Below are positions 8,413 to 17,410 of a stretch of 64,000 bases of DNA, piece by piece; the stretch's first letter is position 1; each line of letters starts with the position of its first letter. Where the stretch lies: positions 56,232 through 120,231 of the forward strand of contig JAUIDN010000008.1 in assembly GCA_030428615.1 (NCBI GenBank). Reading direction: 5' to 3'. The translations under genes and the position numbers were made by a program. The stretch is from Alphaproteobacteria bacterium. Its GTDB lineage: Bacteria; Pseudomonadota; Alphaproteobacteria; Sphingomonadales; Emcibacteraceae. The notes below the pieces were generated by a model. That model saw nothing but the letters and a program-made list of their open reading frames with translations, was not told the origin of the DNA and did no database searches.

Positions 8413-9528
8413 TTAGAATATAGGGGAACGGGTCGAATCTTCAACCCATTTATGTAAAATAGCTTTCGCGCGTTGTTCTGTTGTATTTACAAACTGACTA
8501 TAAGTGTGCTCAATTTCCGTTTGCGATAACTCGGTATCCATCTTCTTGGCTTCGCGTGTTAAACGGAACAAGGTCAGGAAAACCGATTTATCAATTTTGG
8601 CTGCGCAACAGGCGATAGCAAGGGCGGCAGGTCCCCGCTCGTAAAGAATGTTGCACATAATATCATCTGGAATATTAAGAATTTCAGCAAATGCAAGTTC
8701 GAATAACCTAATATTCCCTTGTCTTAGACTTTTCATCAGGAATGAAATATGCAATTTGTTTGCTTTTTTCAATTTATTGATAAGCGTCTTCTCGCTATCC
8801 AGCTTACTTAATTCCTGTTCGTCCTGCTCTTTCAATTCTTCAACGGAAGCAGAGATGTGTTCCTCAAGTTCTTCCGGTGAAAATGAATGTATTTCCATTA
8901 ATTCCTGTTTCAGCGACATCGAAACCCAGCCATACATGCGAGCTGCAATATGTTTTGGCAGATCGTGACGGTGGATGAGAGGCGGCTGTAATATTTCGCG
9001 CGTTTTTGATTTTTCGACTATTTTTTCAATAGTTTCATTATCAATCCTGGCTTCCTGATTGGTAAGCAATGTAACAATCACCCCATCGTCGTCGGTATTT
9101 ACGAGTTCCCGACATACATCTGAGGAAAGCATTTTCCGCGCTGCAATGCTCAATTGATGCTGTCTTGATTTTCGCTGTATGATGCTGACAAGTTCTTTGT
9201 CAGTAAGAAGTGTGTTTTGAATTAGAACCGGATTTGCCACTTCAATTTCGTCATTCGCCAGAAGAACGATAAGCTCTACTGGTACATCGTCGCGTTCGGC
9301 AATCCTCAGCGATAGTTTTTGTCTGATATTGACTTCTATATCGGAGATTATCCTGCCAAGGATATCCATCATCAGGTCAATTTCAGTAGCAGAAATTTGC
9401 TGGTGCTGATTTTCGATAAGCTCAGTTATACCGTCAAATAATTCGGCTCTACCGTCTTTGCTGTTGTCATGCGCCAACTTGATCAAATTCTGAACTTCTT
9501 CGCCAGTTGTATTATTTATATCGCTCAT
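8413..9528 (-). CDS. DUF2336 domain protein (paralogue 2)
   Basis: A 371-residue helical protein clearly homologous along its length to the product of 4755-5876. Shared landmarks include IKLAHDNS near the start, VELIVLLANDEIEVANPVL, the PPLIHRHDLP segment and the following AARMYGWVS. It lacks signal peptide and membrane segments. It precedes nadK on the same strand with a 37-base gap. The two paralogues point toward each other around the kinase-nadK pair, which suggests an inverted duplication that has since diverged. Confidence 0.85.
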   Translation of the reverse strand: MSDINNTTGEEVQNLIKLAHDNSKDGRAELFDGITELIENQHQQISATEIDLMMDILGRIISDIEVNIRQKLSLRIAERDDVPVELIVLLANDEIEVANPVLIQNTLLTDKELVSIIQRKSRQHQLSIAARKMLSSDVCRELVNTDDDGVIVTLLTNQEARIDNETIEKIVEKSKTREILQPPLIHRHDLPKHIAARMYGWVSMSLKQELMEIHSFSPEELEEHISASVEELKEQDEQELSKLDSEKTLINKLKKANKLHISFLMKSLRQGNIRLFELAFAEILNIPDDIMCNILYERGPAALAIACCAAKIDKSVFLTLFRLTREAKKMDTELSQTEIEHTYSQFVNTTEQRAKAILHKWVEDSTRSPIF

Positions 9529-9693
9529 TAATTTTTACCAAACCCCATATCAGCGCGACATCGCTCCGTCGGGTTTACTTGCTTTTTTGTGTATTGGTAT
9601 TGAGTATAGCGCCAAAAGGTTAAGAAAATACATCTGCCGCCATGTTTGCTTAAAAAAACAGGAAATAGGATTAGATGCCCGATTCAATGTCTT

Positions 9694-10107
9694 TTATTTC
9701 AGGATATCAAGCGTTGCATCTTCAGTTTCCGCAAGCGTACGAAGCACAGCTGCATTTGCCTTATAGGCGTGTTTAGCCTTGATAAGTTCCGAAAATTCAA
9801 CGGCAGGATCAACATTCGGAATATTCACGAACCCCTGCTCGTTTGACACCGGGTTACTTGGGTTAAAAACCGTTAAAGAAGAAGGGGTTACAGGTAGTCT
9901 CGTTGCAACCACACCACCATTTTTTTGTGATGAGTTTATAACGCGCTGCGGAACATACGCGCGCGCCGTTTGAATGGCGGCCGTTGACGTATCACCACCT
10001 GCTGGCGTTGAGGTATTAAAGGCATTAACAATATTATTCGCCGCCGTATTTGCCCGCGTCGATGCCGCCAGTAACCCAGATAAACTTGTGCTTATTCCAT
10101 TAATCAT
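9694..10107 (-). CDS. FlgC-like flagellar basal-body rod family protein (solitary)
   Basis: A 137-residue protein with the two ends of a flagellar rod/hook-type subunit. The N-terminal helix (INGISTSLSGLLAASTRANTAANNI) corresponds to the FlgB/FlgC/FlgG N-terminus. The C-terminal helix (ELIKAKHAYKANAAVLRTL) matches the rod C-terminal domain, preceded by the FlgC-like GFVNIPNVD. Length fits FlgC. No other flagellar gene is nearby, while FlgC normally sits with flgB and fliE. It may be a divergent single-gene relative rather than the working rod protein. Confidence 0.72.
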   Translation of the reverse strand: MINGISTSLSGLLAASTRANTAANNIVNAFNTSTPAGGDTSTAAIQTARAYVPQRVINSSQKNGGVVATRLPVTPSSLTVFNPSNPVSNEQGFVNIPNVDPAVEFSELIKAKHAYKANAAVLRTLAETEDATLDILK

Positions 10108-10167
10108 GACATTAGATTAAAAAAAAAATTCTAATGTTCCATTAATAGATATTAACAATTTTAATTA

Positions 10168-13100
10168 TTACTCGGCGCCGCTTTCTGCGATTCTCGCCAG
10201 TGCTTTAGATAAATTGAGCGATCCCAGTATCCTGTTTTCAGTTTTCGCCCATTTACGAACATAGACAAGTTTGTGATCAGGTCGGATCTTCGTGACGGAT
10301 CCTTGCTGCGTCAAAAAGTCTATCAGCCCGGCTGGGTTGGCAAATTTTGAATGTCTGAATGAGATGATGGCACCTTTCGGACCCGTTTCAATTTTCTCTA
10401 TACCCGCCCTGCGGCAATATTGCTTAATCTCAATAATTTTCAGAAGGTGCTCTACCTCTTCGGGTAGCGAGCCGAACCGGTCGATAAGTTCTGCGCCAAA
10501 CGCATCAATATCCTGCTTTTCCTTCAGTTCTGCAATGCGACGGTAAAGAGACATTCTAAGGTTAAGGTCTTTAACGAAATTTTCTGGAATCATTACCGAC
10601 ACACCAACGTTTATCTGCGGTGACCAGTGCTCGTCAGTTTCTTCACCAAAGGTCAGGCTTTTAGCCTGTGCGACGGCTTCCTCCAGCATCTGTTGATATA
10701 ATTCGATTCCAACTTCTTTGATATGGCCGGACTGCTCGTCACCTAGAAGATTACCAGCGCCCCGTATGTCCAGATCATGGCTCGCCAATGTGAACCCCGC
10801 ACCAAGAGTATCAAGCGTTTGAAGTACATGTAACCTCTTTTCTGCTTGTTCGGTTGGGATGCGGCGTGGTGGCAAAGTAAGGTATGCATAGGCACGAACT
10901 TTGGACCTGCCAACGCGCCCGCGAAGCTGATAGAGCTGTGCCAATCCATAATTGTCAGCGCGGTGAATGATCATGGTGTTCGCTGTCGGAATATCAAGGC
11001 CGCTTTCAACGATAGTTGTTGATAAAAGTACATCGTAAGCACCATCATAGAAAGCGTTCATGATATCTTCTATTTGCCCGGGCGACATTTGCCCGTGTGC
11101 GATCACATACTTTACTTCCGGGACTGTTTCTCGTAAAAATTCACCGACTTCCTTCAGATCGGAAATTCTCGGGCAAACATAAAAACTCTGGCCACCTCTG
11201 TAATGTTCACGAAGCAGGGCTTCTCTGATAACGAGATCATCCATTGGCATTACAAATGTCCTGACCGCAAGGCGGTCAACAGGTGGAGTTGCAATGAGGC
11301 TCAGCCCTTGAATTCCGCTCATGGCAAGTTGCAAGGTGCGGGGTATGGGCGTCGCTGTAAGCGTTAAGACATGGACATTGCTTTTTAACTTTTTCAGTTT
11401 TTCTTTATGAACAACGCCGAAATGCTGTTCTTCATCGATGATGAGCAGTCCCAAATTGCTGAATTTCACCTTGTCGCTGAGCACCGCATGAGTACCGATC
11501 AATATTTCGCAATCCCCACGTGATGCTTCTTCTCTGGTTAATTTCTGTTGTTTGGATGTAACAAGACGGGATAAATGGCCAACCCTTATATTGAAGCCAT
11601 TAAATCGATCGCTAAATGTTTTGAAATGCTGCCGGGCGAGGAGGGTTGTTGGGGCGATTACCGCGACCTGATACCCTTCCATCACAGCAAGGAATGCCGC
11701 CCTCAAGGCAATTTCCGTCTTCCCAAAGCCGACATCACCGCAAATAAGCCTGTCCATTGGTTGTCCACTTGACAGATCTTCAATAACATCGTTGATGGCT
11801 CTTAGTTGATCGTCAGTTTCTGTGTAGGGGAAGTGTGCACAGAATTCATTATAAAGCCCGTCCGTGGGTTTTATAACTTCGCCTTTACGCATTGCCCGTT
11901 CTGCCGCAACCTTGATCAGTTCGTCGGCCATTTCCCTGATACGTTTTTTTAGTCTGGCTTTACGCCCCTGCCAGGCAACTCCGCCCAGTTTATCAAGCCG
12001 TCCGCCACTATCTTCGCTTCCATATCGGCTTAGAATCTCGATATTTTCAACAGGTACATATAATTTGTCATCATCCTGATATGTAAGCAACACGCAGTCA
12101 TGTGCAGCGCCCCCGACATCCAGTGTTTTAAGGCCCACATAACGTCCGATACCATGATCCATGTGTATTACCAGATCTCCTGGTGTTAAGGATGATGCTT
12201 CCGAGATAAAATTCTCCGCTCTTTTCGTGCGGCTGACTTTTCTTATCAGACGGTCGCCGAGGATATCCTGCTCAGAAATAATGGCAAACGTATCGGTTTC
12301 GAACCCATGTTCCAATGGCAATATTAAAAGCCCGATGACGCCCTTGGGAATGCGTTTGGCACTGGCCCATTTATCCAGTAATTTGTGGTTGACCATTCCA
12401 TGATCATTTAAAACTGCACTTAGCCTATCGCGTGCCCCAATGCTGTAGCTGGCCAGATAAATTTTCTTATTTTTTTCCTGCAGTGCAACAATGTGATTTC
12501 TCAGCGCATCATATATATTAATGGTTTTGTCGTTACGTTCCGGCGCAAAGTTCCGCCCGGAAAGTCCCTTAAACGATACTACATTCTCTCCGGGTGGTGC
12601 TTCAAATGGATTAATTTGGTGTATTTTCAGTTTTGCGGCATAATCCTGCCACTCTGCCGCGTCGATGAAAAGAAGCTCCGGTGGAATGGGCTTATAGGCG
12701 ACAGTCGTGTCATTATTCTTCGGTTTTTCGTCATAAGCTGTTTTTCGTGCCAGATAATAATCGGAAATTGCACTGAGTCTTGTCTCCAGCGCTTCTGTGG
12801 TAAGATTATCCATAGTAACGACGGCTTCTGGGACAAAATCAAATAAATTTTCGAGTTTTTCGTGAAAATACGGAAGCCAATGTTCCATTCCAGCATGTTT
12901 GCGACCATCTGAAACCGCCTCATAGAGTGGATCATTATTTCTGGCTGGGCCAAATTCGCTTACATAAGCACGTTTAAAGTGACTTATTGATGCGTCATCC
13001 AGAAAAATCTCGCCCATTGGGATCAATTCTACTGTTTCGCATTTTTTCTCTGTTCTCTGGCTTATCGGATCAAAAATCTTAATGCTGTCTACTTCATCAC

Positions 13101-13650
13101 CCCATAAATCAATTCGGACGGGTTTGACTGATGATGGCGGAAAAATATCGATAATGCTTCCGCGAATGGCGTAATCGCCGTGGTCAACGACGGTACTGGC
13201 GCGCGAATATCCATTATGAGAAAGATACCGGGTTAATGCGTCCAGGTTTAAATTGTCCCCGATAGCGCTTTTGAAGCTGGCTGTCTCCAATGTGTTGCGG
13301 GCGGGGATGCGTTGGGTGGCGGCATTAATTGTGGTGATGATGATTTGTTTATTTGTCGCGTTTATAATTTTTATAAGAGTCGTCATGCGCCTTGACAAAA
13401 TATCGGGGTTCGGAGAAACACGGTCGTAGGGCAGACAATCCCAGGCAGGAAAGGTAATAACCTCAATTTCAGGAAGAAAATACTGGATCAGCTCTGCGAT
13501 ATTTTCCATACGAAGGTCATCACGGGCAATATGTAATATTCGACCCGTTTCGCTTAAATTTCCCGCTAACTGTGCGAGAACAAGCGCGTCCATACCTTCC
13601 GGTACCTTGCTCAATATCAGCGGTGTATCGGCTGTTGTAAGATCAATCAC
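10168..13650 (-). CDS. mfd: Transcription-repair coupling factor Mfd
   Basis: A full-length 1160-residue Mfd. It removes RNA polymerase stalled at lesions and recruits UvrA. An N-terminal UvrB-like region is followed by the CarD-like RNA polymerase interaction domain (GDLVIHMDHGIGRYVGL). The RecG-like translocase carries Walker A (GDVGFGKTEIALRAA), the DEEQ box (IIDEEQHFGV), motif III (LTATPIPRTL) and motif VI (QLRGRVGRS), and a TRCF C-terminal domain ends the protein. Translation starts at a GTG overlapping the sdhE stop by four bases (GTGA). Confidence 0.98.
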   Translation of the reverse strand: MIDLTTADTPLILSKVPEGMDALVLAQLAGNLSETGRILHIARDDLRMENIAELIQYFLPEIEVITFPAWDCLPYDRVSPNPDILSRRMTTLIKIINATNKQIIITTINAATQRIPARNTLETASFKSAIGDNLNLDALTRYLSHNGYSRASTVVDHGDYAIRGSIIDIFPPSSVKPVRIDLWGDEVDSIKIFDPISQRTEKKCETVELIPMGEIFLDDASISHFKRAYVSEFGPARNNDPLYEAVSDGRKHAGMEHWLPYFHEKLENLFDFVPEAVVTMDNLTTEALETRLSAISDYYLARKTAYDEKPKNNDTTVAYKPIPPELLFIDAAEWQDYAAKLKIHQINPFEAPPGENVVSFKGLSGRNFAPERNDKTINIYDALRNHIVALQEKNKKIYLASYSIGARDRLSAVLNDHGMVNHKLLDKWASAKRIPKGVIGLLILPLEHGFETDTFAIISEQDILGDRLIRKVSRTKRAENFISEASSLTPGDLVIHMDHGIGRYVGLKTLDVGGAAHDCVLLTYQDDDKLYVPVENIEILSRYGSEDSGGRLDKLGGVAWQGRKARLKKRIREMADELIKVAAERAMRKGEVIKPTDGLYNEFCAHFPYTETDDQLRAINDVIEDLSSGQPMDRLICGDVGFGKTEIALRAAFLAVMEGYQVAVIAPTTLLARQHFKTFSDRFNGFNIRVGHLSRLVTSKQQKLTREEASRGDCEILIGTHAVLSDKVKFSNLGLLIIDEEQHFGVVHKEKLKKLKSNVHVLTLTATPIPRTLQLAMSGIQGLSLIATPPVDRLAVRTFVMPMDDLVIREALLREHYRGGQSFYVCPRISDLKEVGEFLRETVPEVKYVIAHGQMSPGQIEDIMNAFYDGAYDVLLSTTIVESGLDIPTANTMIIHRADNYGLAQLYQLRGRVGRSKVRAYAYLTLPPRRIPTEQAEKRLHVLQTLDTLGAGFTLASHDLDIRGAGNLLGDEQSGHIKEVGIELYQQMLEEAVAQAKSLTFGEETDEHWSPQINVGVSVMIPENFVKDLNLRMSLYRRIAELKEKQDIDAFGAELIDRFGSLPEEVEHLLKIIEIKQYCRRAGIEKIETGPKGAIISFRHSKFANPAGLIDFLTQQGSVTKIRPDHKLVYVRKWAKTENRILGSLNLSKALARIAESGAE

Positions 13651-13964
13651 TTTAATATCTTGATATAATCAATTGATTTCAGCATTTGCATGACATTGTT
13701 ATCATATTCAGCGGGGGGCGGGCGGTCATTTGTAATCCACGCGACAAGATCGGAATCAGCCTCCCGTAACAGATTTTCATAGTCGTCGAGTTCTGTTTCA
13801 TTCATTTGCTCCAGAAATTGATCGGCAAATGATCCGAGTAGAATATCGGCTTCTTTAATACCACGATGCCAGCTACGGAATTTCAGACGTTTTCTGCGAA
13901 TCTCAATGCTTTCGCCCTTTACGATATCGCCTTCAATAAAACCGGGTGTGTTAAATTGTGTCAC
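13647..13964 (-). CDS. sdhE: FAD assembly factor SdhE (DUF339)
   Basis: A 105-residue homologue of SdhE/Sdh5, which promotes covalent FAD attachment to the succinate dehydrogenase flavoprotein. The family core is visible as RRKRLKFRSWHRGIKE, where RGxxE is the signature needed for flavinylation, followed by the helical DFL-type segment LLGSFADQFL. It begins at a GTG and overlaps mfd by four bases. It is divergent from recG. Confidence 0.92.
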   Translation of the reverse strand: MTQFNTPGFIEGDIVKGESIEIRRKRLKFRSWHRGIKEADILLGSFADQFLEQMNETELDDYENLLREADSDLVAWITNDRPPPAEYDNNVMQMLKSIDYIKILK

Positions 13965-14075
13965 TTAACTTCTCATTAGACTATTGGTAAGATATGCTTA
14001 GTGTATATTAAAATAGATAAGAAATTAAAACTAATAAAACCATAAATATTATGACTTTACAGTCTGCGGGTAATC

Positions 14076-16169
14076 ATGCGACCAGAAATCCTATATCCAT
14101 TCTTTGCTGAAACCGGAAGTCTGCAGGGCGTCGGACCGCGTATTGCAGCAAGTTTGGAAAAAGTAGCTGGTAATAGAATTCTCGATCTTCTGTGGCATAT
14201 GCCGGTGGATATCATTGACCGCAGGGCTGGCCCCCATCTGGCAGATATAAAGTTCGAGCAGATTGCAACAATAGAAATCACCGTTGGCAAACATGATGTT
14301 GCCCCGGCGAAAAGCAGAAAACCTTACCGTGTCTGGTGTCACGACGATACGGGAAAAATACAGTTGATATTTTTTCATCCCCGCCGTGATTATATCGGCA
14401 AACTGCTGCCGGAAGGGGAAAAACGGCTCATCAGCGGTAAAATAGAAATTTACAATAACCAGCTTCAAATGAGTCACCCTGACTATATTGTTCCCCTGCA
14501 AAACAGGGATGAAATTCCCGATATAGAACCCGTTTATCCATTGACCGCGGGGATTAGCGGCAAGGTGATGGCCCGGATCATTGGTGAAGCTGTGAAGAAG
14601 GCGGTTCCTTTACCGGAATGGATGGACCAAAGCCTGATCAACAGGGAAGGGTGGCCGGGATGGATTGAAGCATTGAAAATAGCCCATCATCCACGAAATG
14701 CGGAACAAGTCACACCAAATTCGACAGCGAGAACACGGCTTGCGTATGATGAAATACTGGCCAATCAACTGGCACTCGAAATTGTACGCAAGCAAACAAA
14801 GAAGAAAAAAGGTCGTATCCAAAAAGTAAGGGGCACTCTGATTGATAAGCTGTTAAAGCAACTGCCTTATTCACTCACGGGTGCGCAGGTCAGATCATTT
14901 GACGAAATAAAAAAGGATATGGAACAGCCATCCGCCATGGTGCGATTACTGCAAGGTGATGTAGGAAGCGGGAAGACCGTGGTTGCACTACTTGCAATGC
15001 TGATTGCGGTTGAAAATGGAACCCAGGCGGCGATTTTAGCGCCGACAGAAATACTGGCACGACAACATTATAAAACCCTTAATGAAATGACCGATGGCCT
15101 TGGCGTGAAAATAGCTATTCTGACGGGACGTGATAAGGGTAAATCAAGACAGGCTTTGCTTGATGATCTTGTGTCCGGTGAAATTGACATACTAATTGGC
15201 ACTCACGCGATATTTCAAAAGGATGTTATCTACAAGAACCTCAGCATGGCTGTGATTGATGAGCAACACCGGTTTGGTGTTGAGCAGCGCATAAACCTTT
15301 TTTCAAAAGGGGAAGAGGGTATTGGCATGGACATTCTTGCAATGACAGCAACACCGATCCCAAGGACACTAACGTTAACGGTGTACGGCGATATGGACGT
15401 GTCCAGACTGGATGAAAAGCCACCGGGAAGAAAACCCGTTGATACGCGTGTTATGGCGCTTAGCAAAATTGATGATGTGGTGATGGCCGCCAAAAGGGCA
15501 ATTAATAATGGCGCGCGGATTTACTGGGTTTGCCCGCTGGTTGAAGAATCGGAAGTACTTGACCTTGCGGCAGCAGAAGAAAGATATCGGCACTTATGCC
15601 AAATCTTCGGTGATAAAGTGGGTCTCGTGCACGGGAAGATGAAGGTTAGGGAAAAAGATGATGTTATGGCCCGTTTTGCAGCAGGTGAGCTCGATATTCT
15701 CGTTGCGACAACGGTAATTGAAGTGGGGGTTGATGTACCGGAAGCCACCGTGATGATTATTGAACATGCGGAGCGCTTTGGTCTTTCTCAGCTACATCAA
15801 CTTCGGGGTCGCGTGGGGCGAGGTGCGGATAAATCGAGCTGCCTGCTTCTTTATGGTGCTGCGCTCAGCGGTAATGCAAAGGCGCGACTGAATATCATGC
15901 GCGAAACCGAAGATGGTTTTATTATCGCGGAAGAAGATCTGAAGCTTCGTGGTGCGGGAGAAGTTTTAGGCACACGGCAAAGTGGCTTACCCAAATTCAG
16001 GGTGGCAAGTCTTGAAGATCACCATGCACTTATTTCTTTGGCGCGTAACGACGCAAGGCTGACATTGGAACATGATCCAGATTTATCATCAGAGCGTGGC
16101 AAAAATCTTCGTATCCTGCTCTATCTTTTTGAACGTGATGAAGGCGTGAAATACCTCAAGTCCGGATAA
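14076..16169 (+). CDS. recG: ATP-dependent DNA helicase RecG
   Basis: A 697-residue RecG that reverses stalled replication forks and processes recombination junctions. The N-terminal wedge/OB domain (GVGPRIAASLEK) is followed by SF2 helicase motifs: Walker A (GDVGSGKTVVALLAM), the DEQH box (VIDEQHRFGVEQR), motif III (MTATPIPRTL) and motif VI (QLRGRVGRG). Its 3' end overlaps the convergent rsmJ by 14 bases. It is divergent from the sdhE-mfd pair. Confidence 0.98.
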   Translation: MRPEILYPFFAETGSLQGVGPRIAASLEKVAGNRILDLLWHMPVDIIDRRAGPHLADIKFEQIATIEITVGKHDVAPAKSRKPYRVWCHDDTGKIQLIFFHPRRDYIGKLLPEGEKRLISGKIEIYNNQLQMSHPDYIVPLQNRDEIPDIEPVYPLTAGISGKVMARIIGEAVKKAVPLPEWMDQSLINREGWPGWIEALKIAHHPRNAEQVTPNSTARTRLAYDEILANQLALEIVRKQTKKKKGRIQKVRGTLIDKLLKQLPYSLTGAQVRSFDEIKKDMEQPSAMVRLLQGDVGSGKTVVALLAMLIAVENGTQAAILAPTEILARQHYKTLNEMTDGLGVKIAILTGRDKGKSRQALLDDLVSGEIDILIGTHAIFQKDVIYKNLSMAVIDEQHRFGVEQRINLFSKGEEGIGMDILAMTATPIPRTLTLTVYGDMDVSRLDEKPPGRKPVDTRVMALSKIDDVVMAAKRAINNGARIYWVCPLVEESEVLDLAAAEERYRHLCQIFGDKVGLVHGKMKVREKDDVMARFAAGELDILVATTVIEVGVDVPEATVMIIEHAERFGLSQLHQLRGRVGRGADKSSCLLLYGAALSGNAKARLNIMRETEDGFIIAEEDLKLRGAGEVLGTRQSGLPKFRVASLEDHHALISLARNDARLTLEHDPDLSSERGKNLRILLYLFERDEGVKYLKSG

Positions 16170-16758
16170 AAACATCATAACGCGTTGATTTGCCGGTAAT
16201 TTGGTGGGAAGGCGGTATGATCCCTTCCATTGGTTTCGCCCGCAGTGGCCACTTGAGAACCACCCTCTTTTTGGCAGCGGATAAAGCGACATCCATCAAT
16301 TTCCTTGCATCCGGATCCGTGCCGACGATATCGCGAATGATGCGCATTTCTTTTTTCACCAAAGCAGATTTGCCCCTAGCGGGATGCATGGGATCCACCA
16401 AAATGACGTCCGGTTTAATCGTCGGCAAGAGCTCTATGGCATCACCGTAAATCAAGGTCATTCTATCCATAATGTCATTATATTTACCGCCTGTTTCGCG
16501 CGCCCTGACCATACCATCCCTCAAGACATCACACATGGTAGGGTTACGTTCTATCATGGTTACGGTTGCGCCAAGGGATGCCAGTAAAAAGGAATCCCGG
16601 CCCAACCCGGCAGTCGCGTCAATTACGTGAAGGGGTTTCTTGCCTTTAAGTCCTATGGCCCTTGGTAATGCCTGACGCAATCCACCACCTTGTCTAAACC
16701 GGTGGCCTACAGGACCGCCAACAAAATCGCACTTTAAAGTCTGTGTGTCACTCGACAT
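16156..16758 (-). CDS. rsmJ: 16S rRNA (guanine-1516-N2) methyltransferase RsmJ
   Basis: A 200-residue SAM-dependent methyltransferase of the RsmJ (YhiQ) family. It has the family start CDFVGGPVGHR with a glycine-rich segment after it, the SAM motif VIDATAGLGRDSFLLASLG, MIERNP for motif II, and the catalytic-type ILVDPMHPA. The KSALVKKEMR motif is diagnostic for RsmJ. It is shorter than the E. coli enzyme at the N-terminus. It overlaps the upstream DUF502 gene by 11 bases and the convergent recG by 14. Confidence 0.92.
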   Translation of the reverse strand: MSSDTQTLKCDFVGGPVGHRFRQGGGLRQALPRAIGLKGKKPLHVIDATAGLGRDSFLLASLGATVTMIERNPTMCDVLRDGMVRARETGGKYNDIMDRMTLIYGDAIELLPTIKPDVILVDPMHPARGKSALVKKEMRIIRDIVGTDPDARKLMDVALSAAKKRVVLKWPLRAKPMEGIIPPSHQITGKSTRYDVFIRT

Positions 16759-17410
16759 TTTTGCGCGGCAATTCGTCCGGATTTACAAGTCCGGCTGAAA
16801 TTACATATTTTGCCCCTTGATCCGGCGTCATATCAAGATAGATAAGGTCTTTTTTCGGAACGAATAACAGAAATCCGGACGTCGGGTTAGGAGTTGTTGG
16901 TAAGAATAAATTCACCACTTCGTCTTCCATTTTATCCTGAATCTCGCTTTTATTCTCTGCGGAAACAAAGGCGATCGCCCAAATCCCCTTGCGCGGATAT
17001 TGGACCAGCACAACATCACTGAAGCTTTTGCTGTCTGATGCGATCACGGTTTCAAATATTTGCTTGAGCGTTCCATAAACACTGCGAACAATTGGCATTC
17101 TGTCAACCAGACGTTCACCAAGACGAATGAGTGCCCGACCAAATAAATTAGCCGTTAATGCACCAAGAATAACCAGGAAGGCCACGACCCCGATTAAACC
17201 AAGCCCCGGTATTGAAAACGGTAAATATGTTTCCGGATTATAAGCATTGGGGATCAAGGGTTTAATACTGTCATCAACAAACGTGATAAACCACCAGCCG
17301 ATATAAATGGTTATACCGATGGGGGAAGCGACAACAAGTCCTGTTAGAAAATAATTTCTAATCCGGTGCAGTAGGCTTAGTTTTCTGATCGGTTCATTCG
17401 TGTCTGACAT
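16748..17410 (-). CDS. DUF502 family inner-membrane protein
   Basis: A 220-residue membrane protein of the DUF502 family. The family hallmark is the first membrane segment (YFLTGLVVASPIGITIYIGWW), followed by a second hydrophobic helix (GLIGVVAFLVILGALTANL) and a cytosolic beta-rich domain with VPTTPNPTSG-type wording (here LPTTPNPTSGFLLFVP). The function is unknown. It lies between the GNAT-fold gene (abutting at 17411) and rsmJ (overlapping) in the lptF-lptG transcript direction. Confidence 0.88.
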   Translation of the reverse strand: MSDTNEPIRKLSLLHRIRNYFLTGLVVASPIGITIYIGWWFITFVDDSIKPLIPNAYNPETYLPFSIPGLGLIGVVAFLVILGALTANLFGRALIRLGERLVDRMPIVRSVYGTLKQIFETVIASDSKSFSDVVLVQYPRKGIWAIAFVSAENKSEIQDKMEDEVVNLFLPTTPNPTSGFLLFVPKKDLIYLDMTPDQGAKYVISAGLVNPDELPRKNVE

